Shown here in pieces: positions 45,871-55,507 of a DNA stretch of 64,000 bases; the stretch's first letter is position 1; each line of letters begins with the position of its first letter. A program made the position numbers and the translations under genes. Source of the DNA: Marinomonas spartinae (GTDB lineage: Bacteria; Pseudomonadota; Gammaproteobacteria; Pseudomonadales; Marinomonadaceae); the NCBI RefSeq assembly GCF_016461715.1, contig NZ_JAEMUI010000002.1, positions 124,001 to 188,000 on the forward strand, read 5' to 3'. Below the pieces are notes generated by a model. The model was given only the letters and a program-made list of their open reading frames with translations. It ran no database searches and was not told where the DNA came from.

Positions 45871-45905
45871 TCCACACGGGAAAGGAGGCTTCTCTCCTGT
45901 GTGGA
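45871..45905 (+). terminator. Intercistronic hairpin between tctC and tctB
   Basis: TCCACAC pairs with GTGTGGA, with additional inner pairing of GGA-rich and CTCC-rich segments. The weak T tract suggests partial termination or transcript protection, giving more binding protein than permease. Confidence 0.5.
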
Positions 45906-45953
45906 TGTACCTATTTCTATATTTAAATGATCTAACTTACTCGGAGCAGAGAC

Positions 45954-46394
45954 ATGCGTATTAATGATCGTGTGTTCGGCATGCTGATGCTGATTCTCGC
46001 CGTTGCTTACGGTTGGGAGGCAACACAATTCCCCATTCCTTTTGGTGGAAATGAAAGTGTTGGTCCAGAAACTTTCCCTATTATGTTGTCCATTATATTG
46101 GGCATCAGTTCAATTTACTTAATTGTAAAACCTGATCCAGATGAAAAATGGGCGCCTATCCCCATGTTGCTTCAACTGTTAAGTGTTGCTGTGGCTTTAT
46201 TGATTTTTGCTTGGGCAATTGAGCCTGTGGGCTTTATACCATCAGCTGCTCTTGTGGTGAGTTTTATTAGCTGGCGCATGGGGGCAGCAGTGAAGCACAG
46301 TGTGATTACTGGCATTGTTAGCTCCATTGTTATCTTCTTCTTGTTCAACTATGTGCTTGAATTGGCATTACCTCTTGGTATTTTGGAGCTGTAA
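45954..46394 (+). CDS. tctB: Tripartite tricarboxylate transporter small membrane subunit (TctB)
   Basis: 146 residues, four membrane helices (first about 8-24; others about 42-57, 70-90, 105-140). Short, poorly conserved, but family context and ending fit TctB. GGAGCAGAGAC precedes the ATG. Ends 2 bases before tctA, so translation of the two is linked. Partner of TctA in a secondary-type carboxylate uptake system. Confidence 0.9.
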   Translation: MRINDRVFGMLMLILAVAYGWEATQFPIPFGGNESVGPETFPIMLSIILGISSIYLIVKPDPDEKWAPIPMLLQLLSVAVALLIFAWAIEPVGFIPSAALVVSFISWRMGAAVKHSVITGIVSSIVIFFLFNYVLELALPLGILEL

Positions 46395-46396
46395 CC

Positions 46397-47905
46397 ATGG
46401 AAACAATGACTTTATTGATGCATGGCTTCGCGGTGGCCTTAACCCCAGAAAGCGTTATGTTTGCCATTATTGGTGCTATACTTGGTACGCTGATTGGCGC
46501 TTTACCAGGCCTTGGGCCTGCCAATGGTGTGGCAATCTTGATTCCTTTGGCGTTTAGTTTAGGTTTATCTGCCACTTCTTCTTTGATTTTGTTAACGTCT
46601 GTTTATGCAGGTGCCATGTATGGCGGACGTATTTCTTCCATTTTGTTAAATATTCCTGGCGATGAGCCAGCCATGATGACCTGTTTAGATGGTTATCCGA
46701 TGGCGTTAAAAGGCAAGGCGGCCGAGGCGCTGGCTATTTCAGCTATTGCTTCTTTTATTGGTAGCTTTATTGCAACTGTCGGCCTAGTTATTTTAGCTCC
46801 GATTCTCGCTAAATTTGCCCTTAAATTTGGCCCGTCTGAATACTTTGCTTTGTTTGTCTTAGCGTTTGCAACACTAGGTGGGGTAACTGGAAAAAATCAA
46901 TTTAAAACCATCATGGCTGCGGCCCTTGGTTTAATGATAGCCACGGTTGGTATTGATTTATCGACGGGGGTACAGCGCTATACCTTCAACATGCTTGAGT
47001 TATTTGAAGGTGTTGATTTTATTATTGCCATTGTTGGGTTGTTCGCGATCAGTGAGTTGTTTTTCTTTATTGAGCGTCACGCTGGCGATGGGCTAAAACA
47101 AGTTGCGATTAATAAATTAAAATTAACCGCAGCGGACATTATCAGAGTTTTGCCAGCCTCCGTTCGTGGTGGCATTTTGGGCTTTGTTGCTGGCGTCTTG
47201 CCAGGTGCAGGGGCTTCTTTAGGCTCGTTTATTAGTTACTCGTTAGAAAAGAAAATTTCCGATAAAGGCGAGTTTGGTAAAGGGGATTCTCGTGGTGTTG
47301 CCGCACCAGAATCAGGGAATAATGGTGCCGCATCGGGGGCACTGGTACCGATGCTGACTTTGGGGGTGCCTGGTAGTGGTACCACTGCCGTATTACTGGC
47401 GATGCTGATTTCTTTGAACATTTCGCCAGGCCCGATGCTGTTCCAGCAAAACGCTGATTTAGTGTGGGGGGTTATTGCGGCGATGTTTGTGGGTAACCTC
47501 GTACTATTGTTGCTTAACATTCCAATGATCGGCATTTTCGTTAAACTATTAAGTATTCCACCTAAGTATCTAATGCCCGTAGTGACTTTAATTGCTTCTG
47601 TTGGTATTTATGCGGTGAGTCATAGTGCGATTGATTTGTACTTTATGGTTGCGTTTGGTGTATTGGGCTACATTTTACGTAAAGTGGATATTCCACTAGT
47701 GCCCGTTATCTTGGGAATGTTGCTTGGGCCTGAAATGGAAAAAAATCTACGTCATGCCTTAGTGTTGTCTGATGGTGACTGGAGTGTCCTGTTCAACAGT
47801 GGTTTAAGCATTACTCTATGGGCCATTTCTATTTTAGGGCTTGTGCTACCGATGATTATTGGGCCGATTATTCGTTCTAAAATGTCAAAGTCTAAAGAGG
47901 CATAA
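46397..47905 (+). CDS. tctA: Tripartite tricarboxylate transporter large membrane subunit (TctA)
   Basis: 502 residues, about 12 membrane helices. Signature GALPGLGPANGVAILIPL and GGRISSILLNIPGDEPAMMTCLDGYPMA (about 65-95), and APESGNNGAASGALVPMLTLGVPGSGTTAVLL in the second half. It forms the transport channel. Last gene of the tctCBA unit; a strong terminator follows. Confidence 0.95.
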   Translation: METMTLLMHGFAVALTPESVMFAIIGAILGTLIGALPGLGPANGVAILIPLAFSLGLSATSSLILLTSVYAGAMYGGRISSILLNIPGDEPAMMTCLDGYPMALKGKAAEALAISAIASFIGSFIATVGLVILAPILAKFALKFGPSEYFALFVLAFATLGGVTGKNQFKTIMAAALGLMIATVGIDLSTGVQRYTFNMLELFEGVDFIIAIVGLFAISELFFFIERHAGDGLKQVAINKLKLTAADIIRVLPASVRGGILGFVAGVLPGAGASLGSFISYSLEKKISDKGEFGKGDSRGVAAPESGNNGAASGALVPMLTLGVPGSGTTAVLLAMLISLNISPGPMLFQQNADLVWGVIAAMFVGNLVLLLLNIPMIGIFVKLLSIPPKYLMPVVTLIASVGIYAVSHSAIDLYFMVAFGVLGYILRKVDIPLVPVILGMLLGPEMEKNLRHALVLSDGDWSVLFNSGLSITLWAISILGLVLPMIIGPIIRSKMSKSKEA

Positions 47906-47988
47906 ATAGGTTAAATGCTTATACTTTCCTCATCAGTGTGAGGTATGCTGATGCTAGTAATAGTAAAACAACCATTGCGTTAGTGATG

Positions 47989-48026
47989 AAAGTTCGAGTT
48001 GCAAAAGCAGCTCGAACTTTGTTGTT
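47989..48026 (+). terminator. Terminator after tctA
   Basis: AAAGTTCGAGTTGC pairs with GCAGCTCGAACTTT (one or two G-U) around AAAA and ends in TTGTTTCT. Confidence 0.8.
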
Positions 48027-48068
48027 TCTGCTTTTTGTCTCGTACTATGAATGTAGTTGTATTTTATT

Positions 48069-48749
48069 ATGCGAATTTTGGTGGTAGAGGATACTCAAGT
48101 ACTCGGGCAGGCCATTTTAGAACGACTTACCAGTTTGGGTCACGGCGTGGATCTGATTGATGATGGTAAACGAGCCCATGATTTACTTAAGTATCAATCG
48201 TTTGATTTGATTTTGTTGGATTTAAATTTACCCGGTTTGTCTGGTTTACAGTTGCTGCAAAAACTTCGTCAGAAAGAGGACGGAACGCCCGTTTTGATTT
48301 TAACTGCAAGAGATCAAATTGAAGATCGTATTCGTTTGCTGGATGAAGGCGCAGATGATTATTTGACTAAACCTTTTGATTTTGGTGAGTTGGAAGCCCG
48401 TTGCCGTGCTCTGTTACGTCGTAAGCAGGGGTATGCGGCAAATGTCAGTGAACATGGCAATCTATTAGTCAATCGAGATAGCCGACAAGTCTTTATTAAT
48501 GGTGAGCTCACGGCGATTACCAATCGTGAATTTCGATTGTTAGAGATTTTTTTAGGCCATCTTGGTCGCGTGCTCAGTAAAGATGAGATTACTGACCATC
48601 TGTTTAATTTTGATGAAACTCCCAGCCCGAATGCCATTGAGTTATATGTAGGACGCCTTCGTAAAAAGCTTGTCGCCAGTGATTTTTCGATCACGACTCT
48701 CAGGGGAATTGGTTATGTGGCAGAAGTTTCTGCGTCGCCAAAAGCCTAA
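48069..48749 (+). CDS. tctD: OmpR-family response regulator, TctD-like
   Basis: 226 residues. Receiver domain: acidic pocket EDT at 7-9, phospho-Asp51 in LILLDLNLPG, Lys in DYLTKPFD; C-terminal winged helix (about 130-222: NREFRLLEIFLGHLGRVLSKDEI, YVGRLRKKL). The ATG at 48069 (MRILVVED) is used although it lacks a strong ribosome site. It starts an operon with a sensor kinase and a binding protein and lies next to tctCBA, so it probably controls that transporter; an 11-bp direct repeat lies upstream of tctC. Confidence 0.92.
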   Translation: MRILVVEDTQVLGQAILERLTSLGHGVDLIDDGKRAHDLLKYQSFDLILLDLNLPGLSGLQLLQKLRQKEDGTPVLILTARDQIEDRIRLLDEGADDYLTKPFDFGELEARCRALLRRKQGYAANVSEHGNLLVNRDSRQVFINGELTAITNREFRLLEIFLGHLGRVLSKDEITDHLFNFDETPSPNAIELYVGRLRKKLVASDFSITTLRGIGYVAEVSASPKA

Positions 48750-50181
48750 TAAAGGGGAGTTAGTGTCAGAGAGTACACCCTCTTTGCGTCGGCGATTTAT
48801 CATCGGCGGCATTATCATCATTAGTGTCATTGCTGCGCTTGCTATCAACTTTGTTTTTGAGTATAGCCAACGATTGGCGGATATTTCTTATGACCGTTTG
48901 TTGCGTAGTGCCTTGCTACAGATGGATGAAAATATTGGTTTAATGCATAATGAAGTAACCATTGATATCCCATGGTCGGCGTTTGCCACCCTTGCGCAAG
49001 CGAATGATGACAGAGTGTTTTATAAAGTTGTTAGTTCATCTCAAGGATTTATTACAGGTTACCGCGACTTAAATATTACGCCACCGAAGCCTCCACAATT
49101 GGACAAAATACAATTCTTTGATCGCGAATATTCAGGGGAGATGGTGCGTTTTGCTTGGTTGGAACGTCATCTAACCGAGTCAGAGTCAACGGGCACGGTA
49201 CGTATCATTATTGGTCAGACACGTTTGTCTCGAGAAGAACTGTCCTCATCGGTGACAGAACGAGCCGTTGAGGTCGTGGTAATGATTGCATTGGTGGCTG
49301 TGGCGCTGATTGTTCTTGGTAGTCAGTTGGTGCTTAGACCTCTTCATAGAATCAGTCGGGTGCTGGAAGAGCGTCAGCCAGGAGATTTGACGCCAATTAA
49401 TATTAAAACGCCCAAAGAAACGTATCATTTAAAAATGGTGATTAATCATTTTATGGCGCGTTTACAAACCAACCTAGAGCAGTTAGAAAATTATACCGCT
49501 GATGCGGCCCATCAATTGCGAACCCCTCTTGCTAGCTTACGTGCTTTGGCTGAAAATGCTCGCGATAAAACCTCCCCAGAACGGCAGCAAGAAGCCCTTG
49601 AAAATATCGTGACGCAATGTGATTCACTCAGTCAAACGGTCACGTTATTGCTGAATCAAGCGGTGGTGTCCCATCGTATGCAAACCAATCCAAAAGAGCC
49701 AGTGGACTTGTTGGTTCCTGTTACCGCATCCTGTCGAGAACAGGCCATTACGGCATTGCATAAAGGGGTGAGTTTGTCACTAGAAGCGGATGTAGAGCGA
49801 GCGATGGTATTTGGCGATGCATTTGCATTGCAGCAGATGATGCAGAATCTGATCGAAAATGCGGTACGCTACAGTAATCTTGGTGCCGAGCAAGCAACGG
49901 AAGTGGTTGTCAGGGTAGAAGAATTTTCCAACTATTATCGAGTTAGTGTCATCGATTATGGTGCCGGGATTCCTGAAGAAGAAAAAAAACGTGTCTTCGA
50001 GCGGTTTTACCGTGGTCGTTATGATACAGCTGGCAGCGGGGTTGGACTGGCGATGGTCAAAGACATTATTGATCACCATACTGCGAATATTACTATTCTT
50101 GATACTCAGCCAAAAGGCACTACCTTTCAAATTGACATTGCTAAGTATCAATCGAGCAATGATTCTGGGTCATTACTATGA
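48715..50181 (+). CDS. tctE: Sensor histidine kinase, TctE-like
   Basis: 488 residues from ATG 48715, which has CAGGGGA 7 bases upstream and overlaps the regulator gene by 35 bases. Two membrane helices (about 32-52 and 185-205) enclose a periplasmic sensor; then HAMP, HisKA with His266 (DAAHQLRTPLAS), N box QNLIENAVRYSN, and G boxes DYGAGIPEE and GSGVGLAMV. The frame is open upstream, but the new start is better. Ends by overlapping the binding-protein gene by 4 bases (ATGA). Confidence 0.92.
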   Translation: MWQKFLRRQKPNKGELVSESTPSLRRRFIIGGIIIISVIAALAINFVFEYSQRLADISYDRLLRSALLQMDENIGLMHNEVTIDIPWSAFATLAQANDDRVFYKVVSSSQGFITGYRDLNITPPKPPQLDKIQFFDREYSGEMVRFAWLERHLTESESTGTVRIIIGQTRLSREELSSSVTERAVEVVVMIALVAVALIVLGSQLVLRPLHRISRVLEERQPGDLTPINIKTPKETYHLKMVINHFMARLQTNLEQLENYTADAAHQLRTPLASLRALAENARDKTSPERQQEALENIVTQCDSLSQTVTLLLNQAVVSHRMQTNPKEPVDLLVPVTASCREQAITALHKGVSLSLEADVERAMVFGDAFALQQMMQNLIENAVRYSNLGAEQATEVVVRVEEFSNYYRVSVIDYGAGIPEEEKKRVFERFYRGRYDTAGSGVGLAMVKDIIDHHTANITILDTQPKGTTFQIDIAKYQSSNDSGSLL

Positions 50182-51248
50182 TGAAATGGTTAGTTGTTTT
50201 TTTTAGTTTGTTTTTGATGAGCTTTAACGCGTTTGCTCAAGCGTTGGTAGAGCCTGAAAGCATTGAGTTTGGTAAGAAAGATGCGCCACGTGTGCTGCGT
50301 ATTCATTCCTCTATAGATCTTGCTTCGTTTGGTCCCTTGATTAAGGGATTTGTTAAGCGCTATCCCAGTATTCGAGTATCTTATACTGACATTAATACCT
50401 CCGAACTATACAAACAAACGATTAAAGAAAGTGCGCACCCTCAGGCAAGCCTAGTGATCAGTAGCGCGATGGGATTACAGATTAAGTTAGTGAACGATGG
50501 TTACGCGCAAACCTATCATTCCTATGAAACGGATCATTTACCCAGTTATGCCCAGTGGCGTCATCAGGTGTTTGCATTTTCCTTGGAGCCTGTGGTGATG
50601 TTAGTGAATAAAGATCATTACCCTGGGCCATTACCAAAGGATCGCCAAGATGTATTACAAACCATTCGTCAATATTCAGATTTTATGAAGGGACGCATTG
50701 GTACTTATGATATTCGCCAAAGTGGCGTGGGGTATTTGCTGGCCAGCCAAGATGCTCGCCAAGCGGACACCACATGGGGGCGATTAATTGAAGCCTTTGG
50801 TAGTCATCAAGTAAAAACTTACTGTTGTACCCACGAGATTATTGATGATGTTGCCAGTGGCAAATTAGTACTGGGTTATAATTTATTGGGTTCTTATGCG
50901 GCCCAACGGGTAAAAGAGGATACTCGCCTGAAAATGATCTTGCCCAAGGATTATGCCTTAATGGTGATGCGCGTTGGATTGATTCCTAAGAAAGCCCCCA
51001 ATGCGGATGATGCAGGGTTGTTTTTAGATTATTTACTGACGGACTCGGTGCAAAGGCGCATGCAAGCTGAGACATTGATGTTTCCTATTCAGCCCAATGT
51101 GATGACAAAAAATACCCTAAACATACTGGGTAAGTCAGGTCCACAGCGGGTGGTGGAGCTTGATCAGCAGCTATTGGTTGGGCGTGACTATGCTAAGCAA
51201 CGTCGCTTTATAAAAAGCTGGGAAGAAGCACTAGAAATCCCCCATTAA
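50178..51248 (+). CDS. Periplasmic extracellular solute-binding protein linked to the TctDE-like sensor
   Basis: 356 residues with a signal peptide (about 1-21, WLVVFFSLFLMSFNAFAQA). The rest has the fold pattern of ABC-type iron/spermidine-like binding proteins (LRIHSSIDLASFGPLIKGFVKRYPSIRVSYTDINTSELYKQT). No ABC permease or ATPase is near. Translationally coupled to the sensor kinase, so it is probably an accessory sensory protein presenting a ligand to the kinase rather than a transporter part (inference). Confidence 0.85.
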   Translation: MMKWLVVFFSLFLMSFNAFAQALVEPESIEFGKKDAPRVLRIHSSIDLASFGPLIKGFVKRYPSIRVSYTDINTSELYKQTIKESAHPQASLVISSAMGLQIKLVNDGYAQTYHSYETDHLPSYAQWRHQVFAFSLEPVVMLVNKDHYPGPLPKDRQDVLQTIRQYSDFMKGRIGTYDIRQSGVGYLLASQDARQADTTWGRLIEAFGSHQVKTYCCTHEIIDDVASGKLVLGYNLLGSYAAQRVKEDTRLKMILPKDYALMVMRVGLIPKKAPNADDAGLFLDYLLTDSVQRRMQAETLMFPIQPNVMTKNTLNILGKSGPQRVVELDQQLLVGRDYAKQRRFIKSWEEALEIPH

Positions 51249-51296
51249 TATTAAATACTCCTTTTTGATGGTGTCACAGTTTTCTAGTGCCTTATC

Positions 51297-52793
51297 CTAT
51301 GGGCTAGGTTTCTCAGCTACATTGGTAACGGAGGTGCTTGTCACAGCATCTGACGTAACCTGTGGCGTAGCAGGCTTGCAATAAATAAGCTTTTCGTCAG
51401 CCTCTTCAGCTCGCTCTTCACATGACCAATTCGGGTAATGTGAACTGTATTTACTTTTCTGAATGATAAAAAAGGGTGTTGTTTGAGTGCTTAACCATTT
51501 AGACAGATCACCAGAGCGAGCTTCGGCTTTACCGTTCGAATAGAACAGAGCGGAAAAAGGGCGTTTGTGAAGATAAAAAAGGTCTGCTGTCTTTGTTTCC
51601 GCTTGTATCTTCCAGTCTGAGATGATGGCCATTTGCGAATAATTTTTCGTCAAGTGAAAGTGAATGGCTCCCACCACCATCATTAAAAACACAGGGGTAA
51701 CAATACCCAGACTATAAAACCATTTAGGCAATGGGAAGTTTGCTTGGTAATAAGTAATCAGCATAGCCATGGCTGGTAAGGAGGGCATGACAAAGCTGAT
51801 GAGAATATTTCCAGTGAAGGTGTATAGTACTAAAGGAGTGGTTAGCCATAAAAGTAAGTAACTACCAAAACCGTCACTGCTTCCTTCCGTATCACCGCCT
51901 TTTTTCAGAATTCGTATCCATTGAACAATGAGTAGTGGCGTCCAAGGCAGCATGGCGATCAAAGCAAAAACCCAAATCATACCGCGTACATGGTGATGAA
52001 TCGAAGCGTAAAACTCTCCTTGCGTGTTGCCTAGGAAAAACCATTGAATATATTCGTTGCTTAGGTAGTAATGCAGAAAACCAGGCATTTGGTACTCTGC
52101 TAATGCTATCCAAGGAAGAGTCAAGAGTAAAAAGAGTAACGAGCCGGAGGCCCAAGGCAGGCGTTTTTTTAGAGACCGCCAACGGGCATTGGATAGTAAC
52201 CATAATGTTAAGCTTAAACTGATTAAGAGAAGTGCTATTGGGCCTTTTGATAGGAAGCTAATGGCTAGACCAATAAAAAAAGTGTAGCCCCATAAGGACT
52301 GTTTTTTACTCCATGCAAACCAGAAGCTCACCATGGTGAGAGTGGTACCGAAAGTCATTGATGTTTCTGGAGAGATGGCCCCGATGAGGATTAAGAACGC
52401 GCTGGTTGTCGCCAAAATAGCGCCTGCGAAACACCCCATGCTGGCTGATTTGAAGTAGTGTTTAGCAAAATAATACAGCAAGATTAATGTGCCGATGCCT
52501 GCTATTAAATGTGGAAGACGCGCTGCGATACTGTTCATACCAAAAAGTGAAAAGCCAGTGGCACTCATCCAAGCGAACATAGGGGGATTCCCCATATATG
52601 GCATATGAGGGTTAAGCATGGGGATGACCCAATTATGGGTGTCTGCCATAAAGCGAGCAATTTCTGCGTATCTCGCCTCTGTTGAGTCTAAAATAGGGTA
52701 CATAGAAAGTGACAAGAAGCGTATAACCACGCTGCCGATCAGCAAAAATAGCATCCCTTTTGTAGAGGGGAGCTTTTTATATAGATGATGCAT
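51297..52793 (-). CDS. Family 39 glycosyltransferase, ArnT-like
   Basis: 498 residues, about 12 membrane helices in the first 370 residues and a soluble tail. The motif LDSTEARYAEIARFMADTHNWVIPMLN (periplasmic loop 1 with the metal/donor Asp and Glu) and GNPPMFAWMSATGFSLFG are typical of PMT/ArnT enzymes that use polyprenyl-phosphate sugars to decorate lipid A or proteins. It is shorter than E. coli ArnT (550). Divergent from a two-component system. Donor and acceptor not determinable. Confidence 0.87.
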   Translation of the reverse strand: MHHLYKKLPSTKGMLFLLIGSVVIRFLSLSMYPILDSTEARYAEIARFMADTHNWVIPMLNPHMPYMGNPPMFAWMSATGFSLFGMNSIAARLPHLIAGIGTLILLYYFAKHYFKSASMGCFAGAILATTSAFLILIGAISPETSMTFGTTLTMVSFWFAWSKKQSLWGYTFFIGLAISFLSKGPIALLLISLSLTLWLLSNARWRSLKKRLPWASGSLLFLLLTLPWIALAEYQMPGFLHYYLSNEYIQWFFLGNTQGEFYASIHHHVRGMIWVFALIAMLPWTPLLIVQWIRILKKGGDTEGSSDGFGSYLLLWLTTPLVLYTFTGNILISFVMPSLPAMAMLITYYQANFPLPKWFYSLGIVTPVFLMMVVGAIHFHLTKNYSQMAIISDWKIQAETKTADLFYLHKRPFSALFYSNGKAEARSGDLSKWLSTQTTPFFIIQKSKYSSHYPNWSCEERAEEADEKLIYCKPATPQVTSDAVTSTSVTNVAEKPSP

Positions 52794-53451
52794 AATTTGC
52801 TTCCAGAAGAATGAATGTTGTTTTTTCTTCCTTGAAGGTACAAAGGAACGGCTGTTCTAAAGCAAACAAGTGGTCGCGCTTATGGTTTGGCATAATAAAC
52901 CCTACTTAGATGAAGGACTGCCGAAGCGTCGCGACAAAAACAGGGATGTATAGTAACGATCTTGTAAAAAGCCGCCAAGCTCGCAGTGCCAAGCGAGCGT
53001 AAAGCTTTTTTACTAAATGAGATTTTCGCGATTTTCATTATGATTTGAGACATGTCCAGTGTGAAAGAAGTCCTATGTGGTCAAATGTTTTGGGTCGTTT
53101 GTGCTTTTATAAATCGAGACAGACATCGTCCTAAGATGTCTGCTGAGTAAGAGATCTGCTGATGATTTTGCTGCACTTTGCCAAATAGTAATTTGGTTTA
53201 TAATCATATTTAGTACATGCTTTAGATTGTTTGTCGTTCATTTACGTCGTAAACAGAACGACTGGCGACTATGCTGTCTAAGCTATTGGCGTTTTCTCTG
53301 TAAGCTCCGAGTCGTAAGTGCCGATAATTCGGGAAATTGCTGTTATCTTAAGTGATGGGGTGTCGTAAAAAAGTGATTCACCTTTTTTTCATTTAAAGAC
53401 GGAGACAATAGGCAATAATGGGTGTCTAATTTTTTATTAGGAGTGGCGGGC
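52794..53451. other. 658-bp intergenic region between the GT39 gene and the second two-component system
   Basis: Holds a nested hairpin (52964-53013), a smaller hairpin (GACATC / GATGTC about 53123-53141), and a weak 23-codon ORF (52882-52953). No recognised gene. Must contain promoters for both divergent units. Confidence 0.55.
52964..53013. ncRNA. Nested hairpin element, candidate small RNA end or terminator
   Basis: Outer stem GTAAAAAGC / GCTTTTTTAC encloses an inner GCTCGC / GCGAGC hairpin. The T run on the plus strand lies in the outer stem. No flanking gene on the plus strand explains a terminator here. Confidence 0.25.
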
Positions 53452-54132
53452 ATGAAATTGTTGCTGGTGGAAGATCACAAAGACATAGCGGGTATTATTT
53501 TTGATTATTTCGAAATTAAAGGAGACGTACTGGATTACGCCAGTAATGGCTTGCAAGGCTACGAACTGGCTAAAAGCGAGCACTATGATGCCATTATTTT
53601 AGATGTTATGTTGCCTAAAATGGATGGCCTTACTGTGTGTCAATCATTGCGGGAAAGTGGGATTGATACCCCCATTTTGATGTTGACTGCGCGTGATACA
53701 AAAGAAGATGTATTAGCCGGGTTCGATCATGCAGCGGATGACTATCTAGTAAAGCCTTTTGATTTAGATATTTTGGACATTCGTTTACGGACGTTGGTGC
53801 GACGCCGTAATGGCAGTATGGCGAACCGTGTTTTAACGTTTGGCGCATTATCTTTAGATATGAATACCCGCGTGTTACAGCGAGAAGGCAGTCGTTATTC
53901 CTTAAATCCATCGCAATATAAAATACTAAAATGCCTGATGAATCGCGCCCCTGAAGTGGTGACCAAAGAAGAGATTGGTGATGTATTATGGGGCGATGAA
54001 GAACCAGATAGTAAGGTACTACGTAGTCATATTTATCAGTTAAGAAGTTTGATTGATCGGCCCTTCGAACATGCCTATCTTAGGACTATCTCGAAAGTGG
54101 GGTATCGGTTAGTCGCAGAAGGAGAAGAATGA
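53452..54132 (+). CDS. OmpR-family response regulator (second system)
   Basis: 226 residues from ATG 53452 (TAGGAGTGGCGGG before it). Receiver domain with acidic residues EDH at 7-9, Asp51 in AIILDVMLPKMD, Lys in DYLVKPFD; C-terminal winged helix (NPSQYKILKCLMNRAPEVVTKEEI, RSHIYQLRSLIDRPFEHAYLRTISKVGYRL). The frame is open to 53422, but that start is inferior. Overlaps the kinase gene by 4 bases. Divergent from the ArnT-like gene, a plausible target. Confidence 0.92.
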   Translation: MKLLLVEDHKDIAGIIFDYFEIKGDVLDYASNGLQGYELAKSEHYDAIILDVMLPKMDGLTVCQSLRESGIDTPILMLTARDTKEDVLAGFDHAADDYLVKPFDLDILDIRLRTLVRRRNGSMANRVLTFGALSLDMNTRVLQREGSRYSLNPSQYKILKCLMNRAPEVVTKEEIGDVLWGDEEPDSKVLRSHIYQLRSLIDRPFEHAYLRTISKVGYRLVAEGEE

Positions 54133-55385
54133 AACGGATAAAAAGTGCTAAACAGCTGACCTTTACCTACTTTTCGATTGTTGCCTTCGCCATTATCACG
54201 TTTCATTTTGCCATGTTTGACACGATGTTGGAGAGCATGGAAACCATTTATGCGCAAAATAGGATGCATAAAGACCTCAATACAGCGATACATTTGCTGC
54301 AAGGAACCCATCTTACCCACGTGGCAGTGCCACCTTTTTCTGATGCTTATGTCGGAGAAAAAAGTCTGCCACCTTGGATTGTGTTGCAGCCTGATGTGTC
54401 AGATGACAGACCCTACCATTTAGACCCTAGCTCAGATACTAACTTAGAATACTTCTCCATGAAAAAGCGGGTAATGCTGAATGGTAAAATGCAAAATATC
54501 TATTTGATTCACTACGATGAAATCTATGAAGAAAGTGAATCTCAAATGTTCAAAACCCAGACGACGCAAACCATCATGTCCCTATTATTGCTAGTGATTA
54601 GTCTATGGGTCGTGATGCGTATTTCAGCACGTCTCACCAATCCCCTTGCCCGCTTAAGTCAAGAGCTAGAAGGACGCAATGCTCAAGATAGCACGCCTAT
54701 ACCAATGCCTGATGGTGCGGCAACCAGAGAAATTCACCAATTGGTCAATCAGTTGAACAGCTATCGAAATCAAATCCAAGCTTTGTTACATAGAGAGCGT
54801 GCTTTTAATCGTTATGCCAGTCATGAACTGAGAACCCCATTGATGGTGATGAAGGGCGCGCTGACGTTGCTAGGAAAGTCCGATTCTAAAGCTTTTTTAG
54901 AGCGTCAACGCGGGCGAATGGACAGTGCATGTCAGGAAATGGAAGACTATATCACCACGTTGTTGTCTTTGACGCGAGAAGATGATATCGACGCCATGCT
55001 GCTTCGGGAAGTGGATGACAATGAGCTGCAATCCATTGTGCGTGCTCATACTGAATATAATTCAGGAAAACCGGTTGAAGTCTTGCAACACAGCCATGGT
55101 GTTGTCAAAACTAAATTACCGATGCCAACGTTGCATATTCTTATCGGTAATTTAGTCAAAAATGCCATTGCTTGCACAGAGCAGGGGCAGATCGATCTGA
55201 TCATGTCTGATCAAGAAATCAAGGTGGTTGATACGGGGTGCGGTTTACAAGGTAAACCAAGCGGTGAAAGCTATGGTCTTGGCTTAATGATTGTCCGAGA
55301 TATCTGTCAGAAATACCATTGTGAATTCAGCTTAGTAGATAATGAAGACCAGGGCTGTACTGCCAAAGTGATCTTTCCTGAATGA
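54129..55385 (+). CDS. Sensor histidine kinase (second system)
   Basis: 418 residues. Two membrane helices (about 12-30 and 145-166) around a periplasmic sensor of about 115 residues; HisKA domain with His232 (YASHELRTPLMVMKG), N box NLVKNAIACTEQG, DTGCGLQ and SYGLGLMIVRDI. HAMP-like linker between. ATG overlaps the regulator's stop (ATGA). Signal unknown; an ArnT-like enzyme is divergent, so an envelope stress or cation signal is a possibility only. Confidence 0.9.
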   Translation: MKRIKSAKQLTFTYFSIVAFAIITFHFAMFDTMLESMETIYAQNRMHKDLNTAIHLLQGTHLTHVAVPPFSDAYVGEKSLPPWIVLQPDVSDDRPYHLDPSSDTNLEYFSMKKRVMLNGKMQNIYLIHYDEIYEESESQMFKTQTTQTIMSLLLLVISLWVVMRISARLTNPLARLSQELEGRNAQDSTPIPMPDGAATREIHQLVNQLNSYRNQIQALLHRERAFNRYASHELRTPLMVMKGALTLLGKSDSKAFLERQRGRMDSACQEMEDYITTLLSLTREDDIDAMLLREVDDNELQSIVRAHTEYNSGKPVEVLQHSHGVVKTKLPMPTLHILIGNLVKNAIACTEQGQIDLIMSDQEIKVVDTGCGLQGKPSGESYGLGLMIVRDICQKYHCEFSLVDNEDQGCTAKVIFPE

Positions 55386-55507
55386 CTCGCGCGGGAAAGG
55401 GGAAAACAGATTCAATAATTAGATGGTTAGGATTGAATATCAGCATGAATTAGTGACGCTTGTCGGTGGTATCATACGGGTATTAGTAGTTTATTCAGGA
55501 GGTAAAA

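Noticed and set aside
52882..52953. 23-codon ORF (MVWHNKPYLDEGLPKRR...) in the GT39/two-component gap
   Set aside because: No ribosome site and very short; composition alone is not enough.
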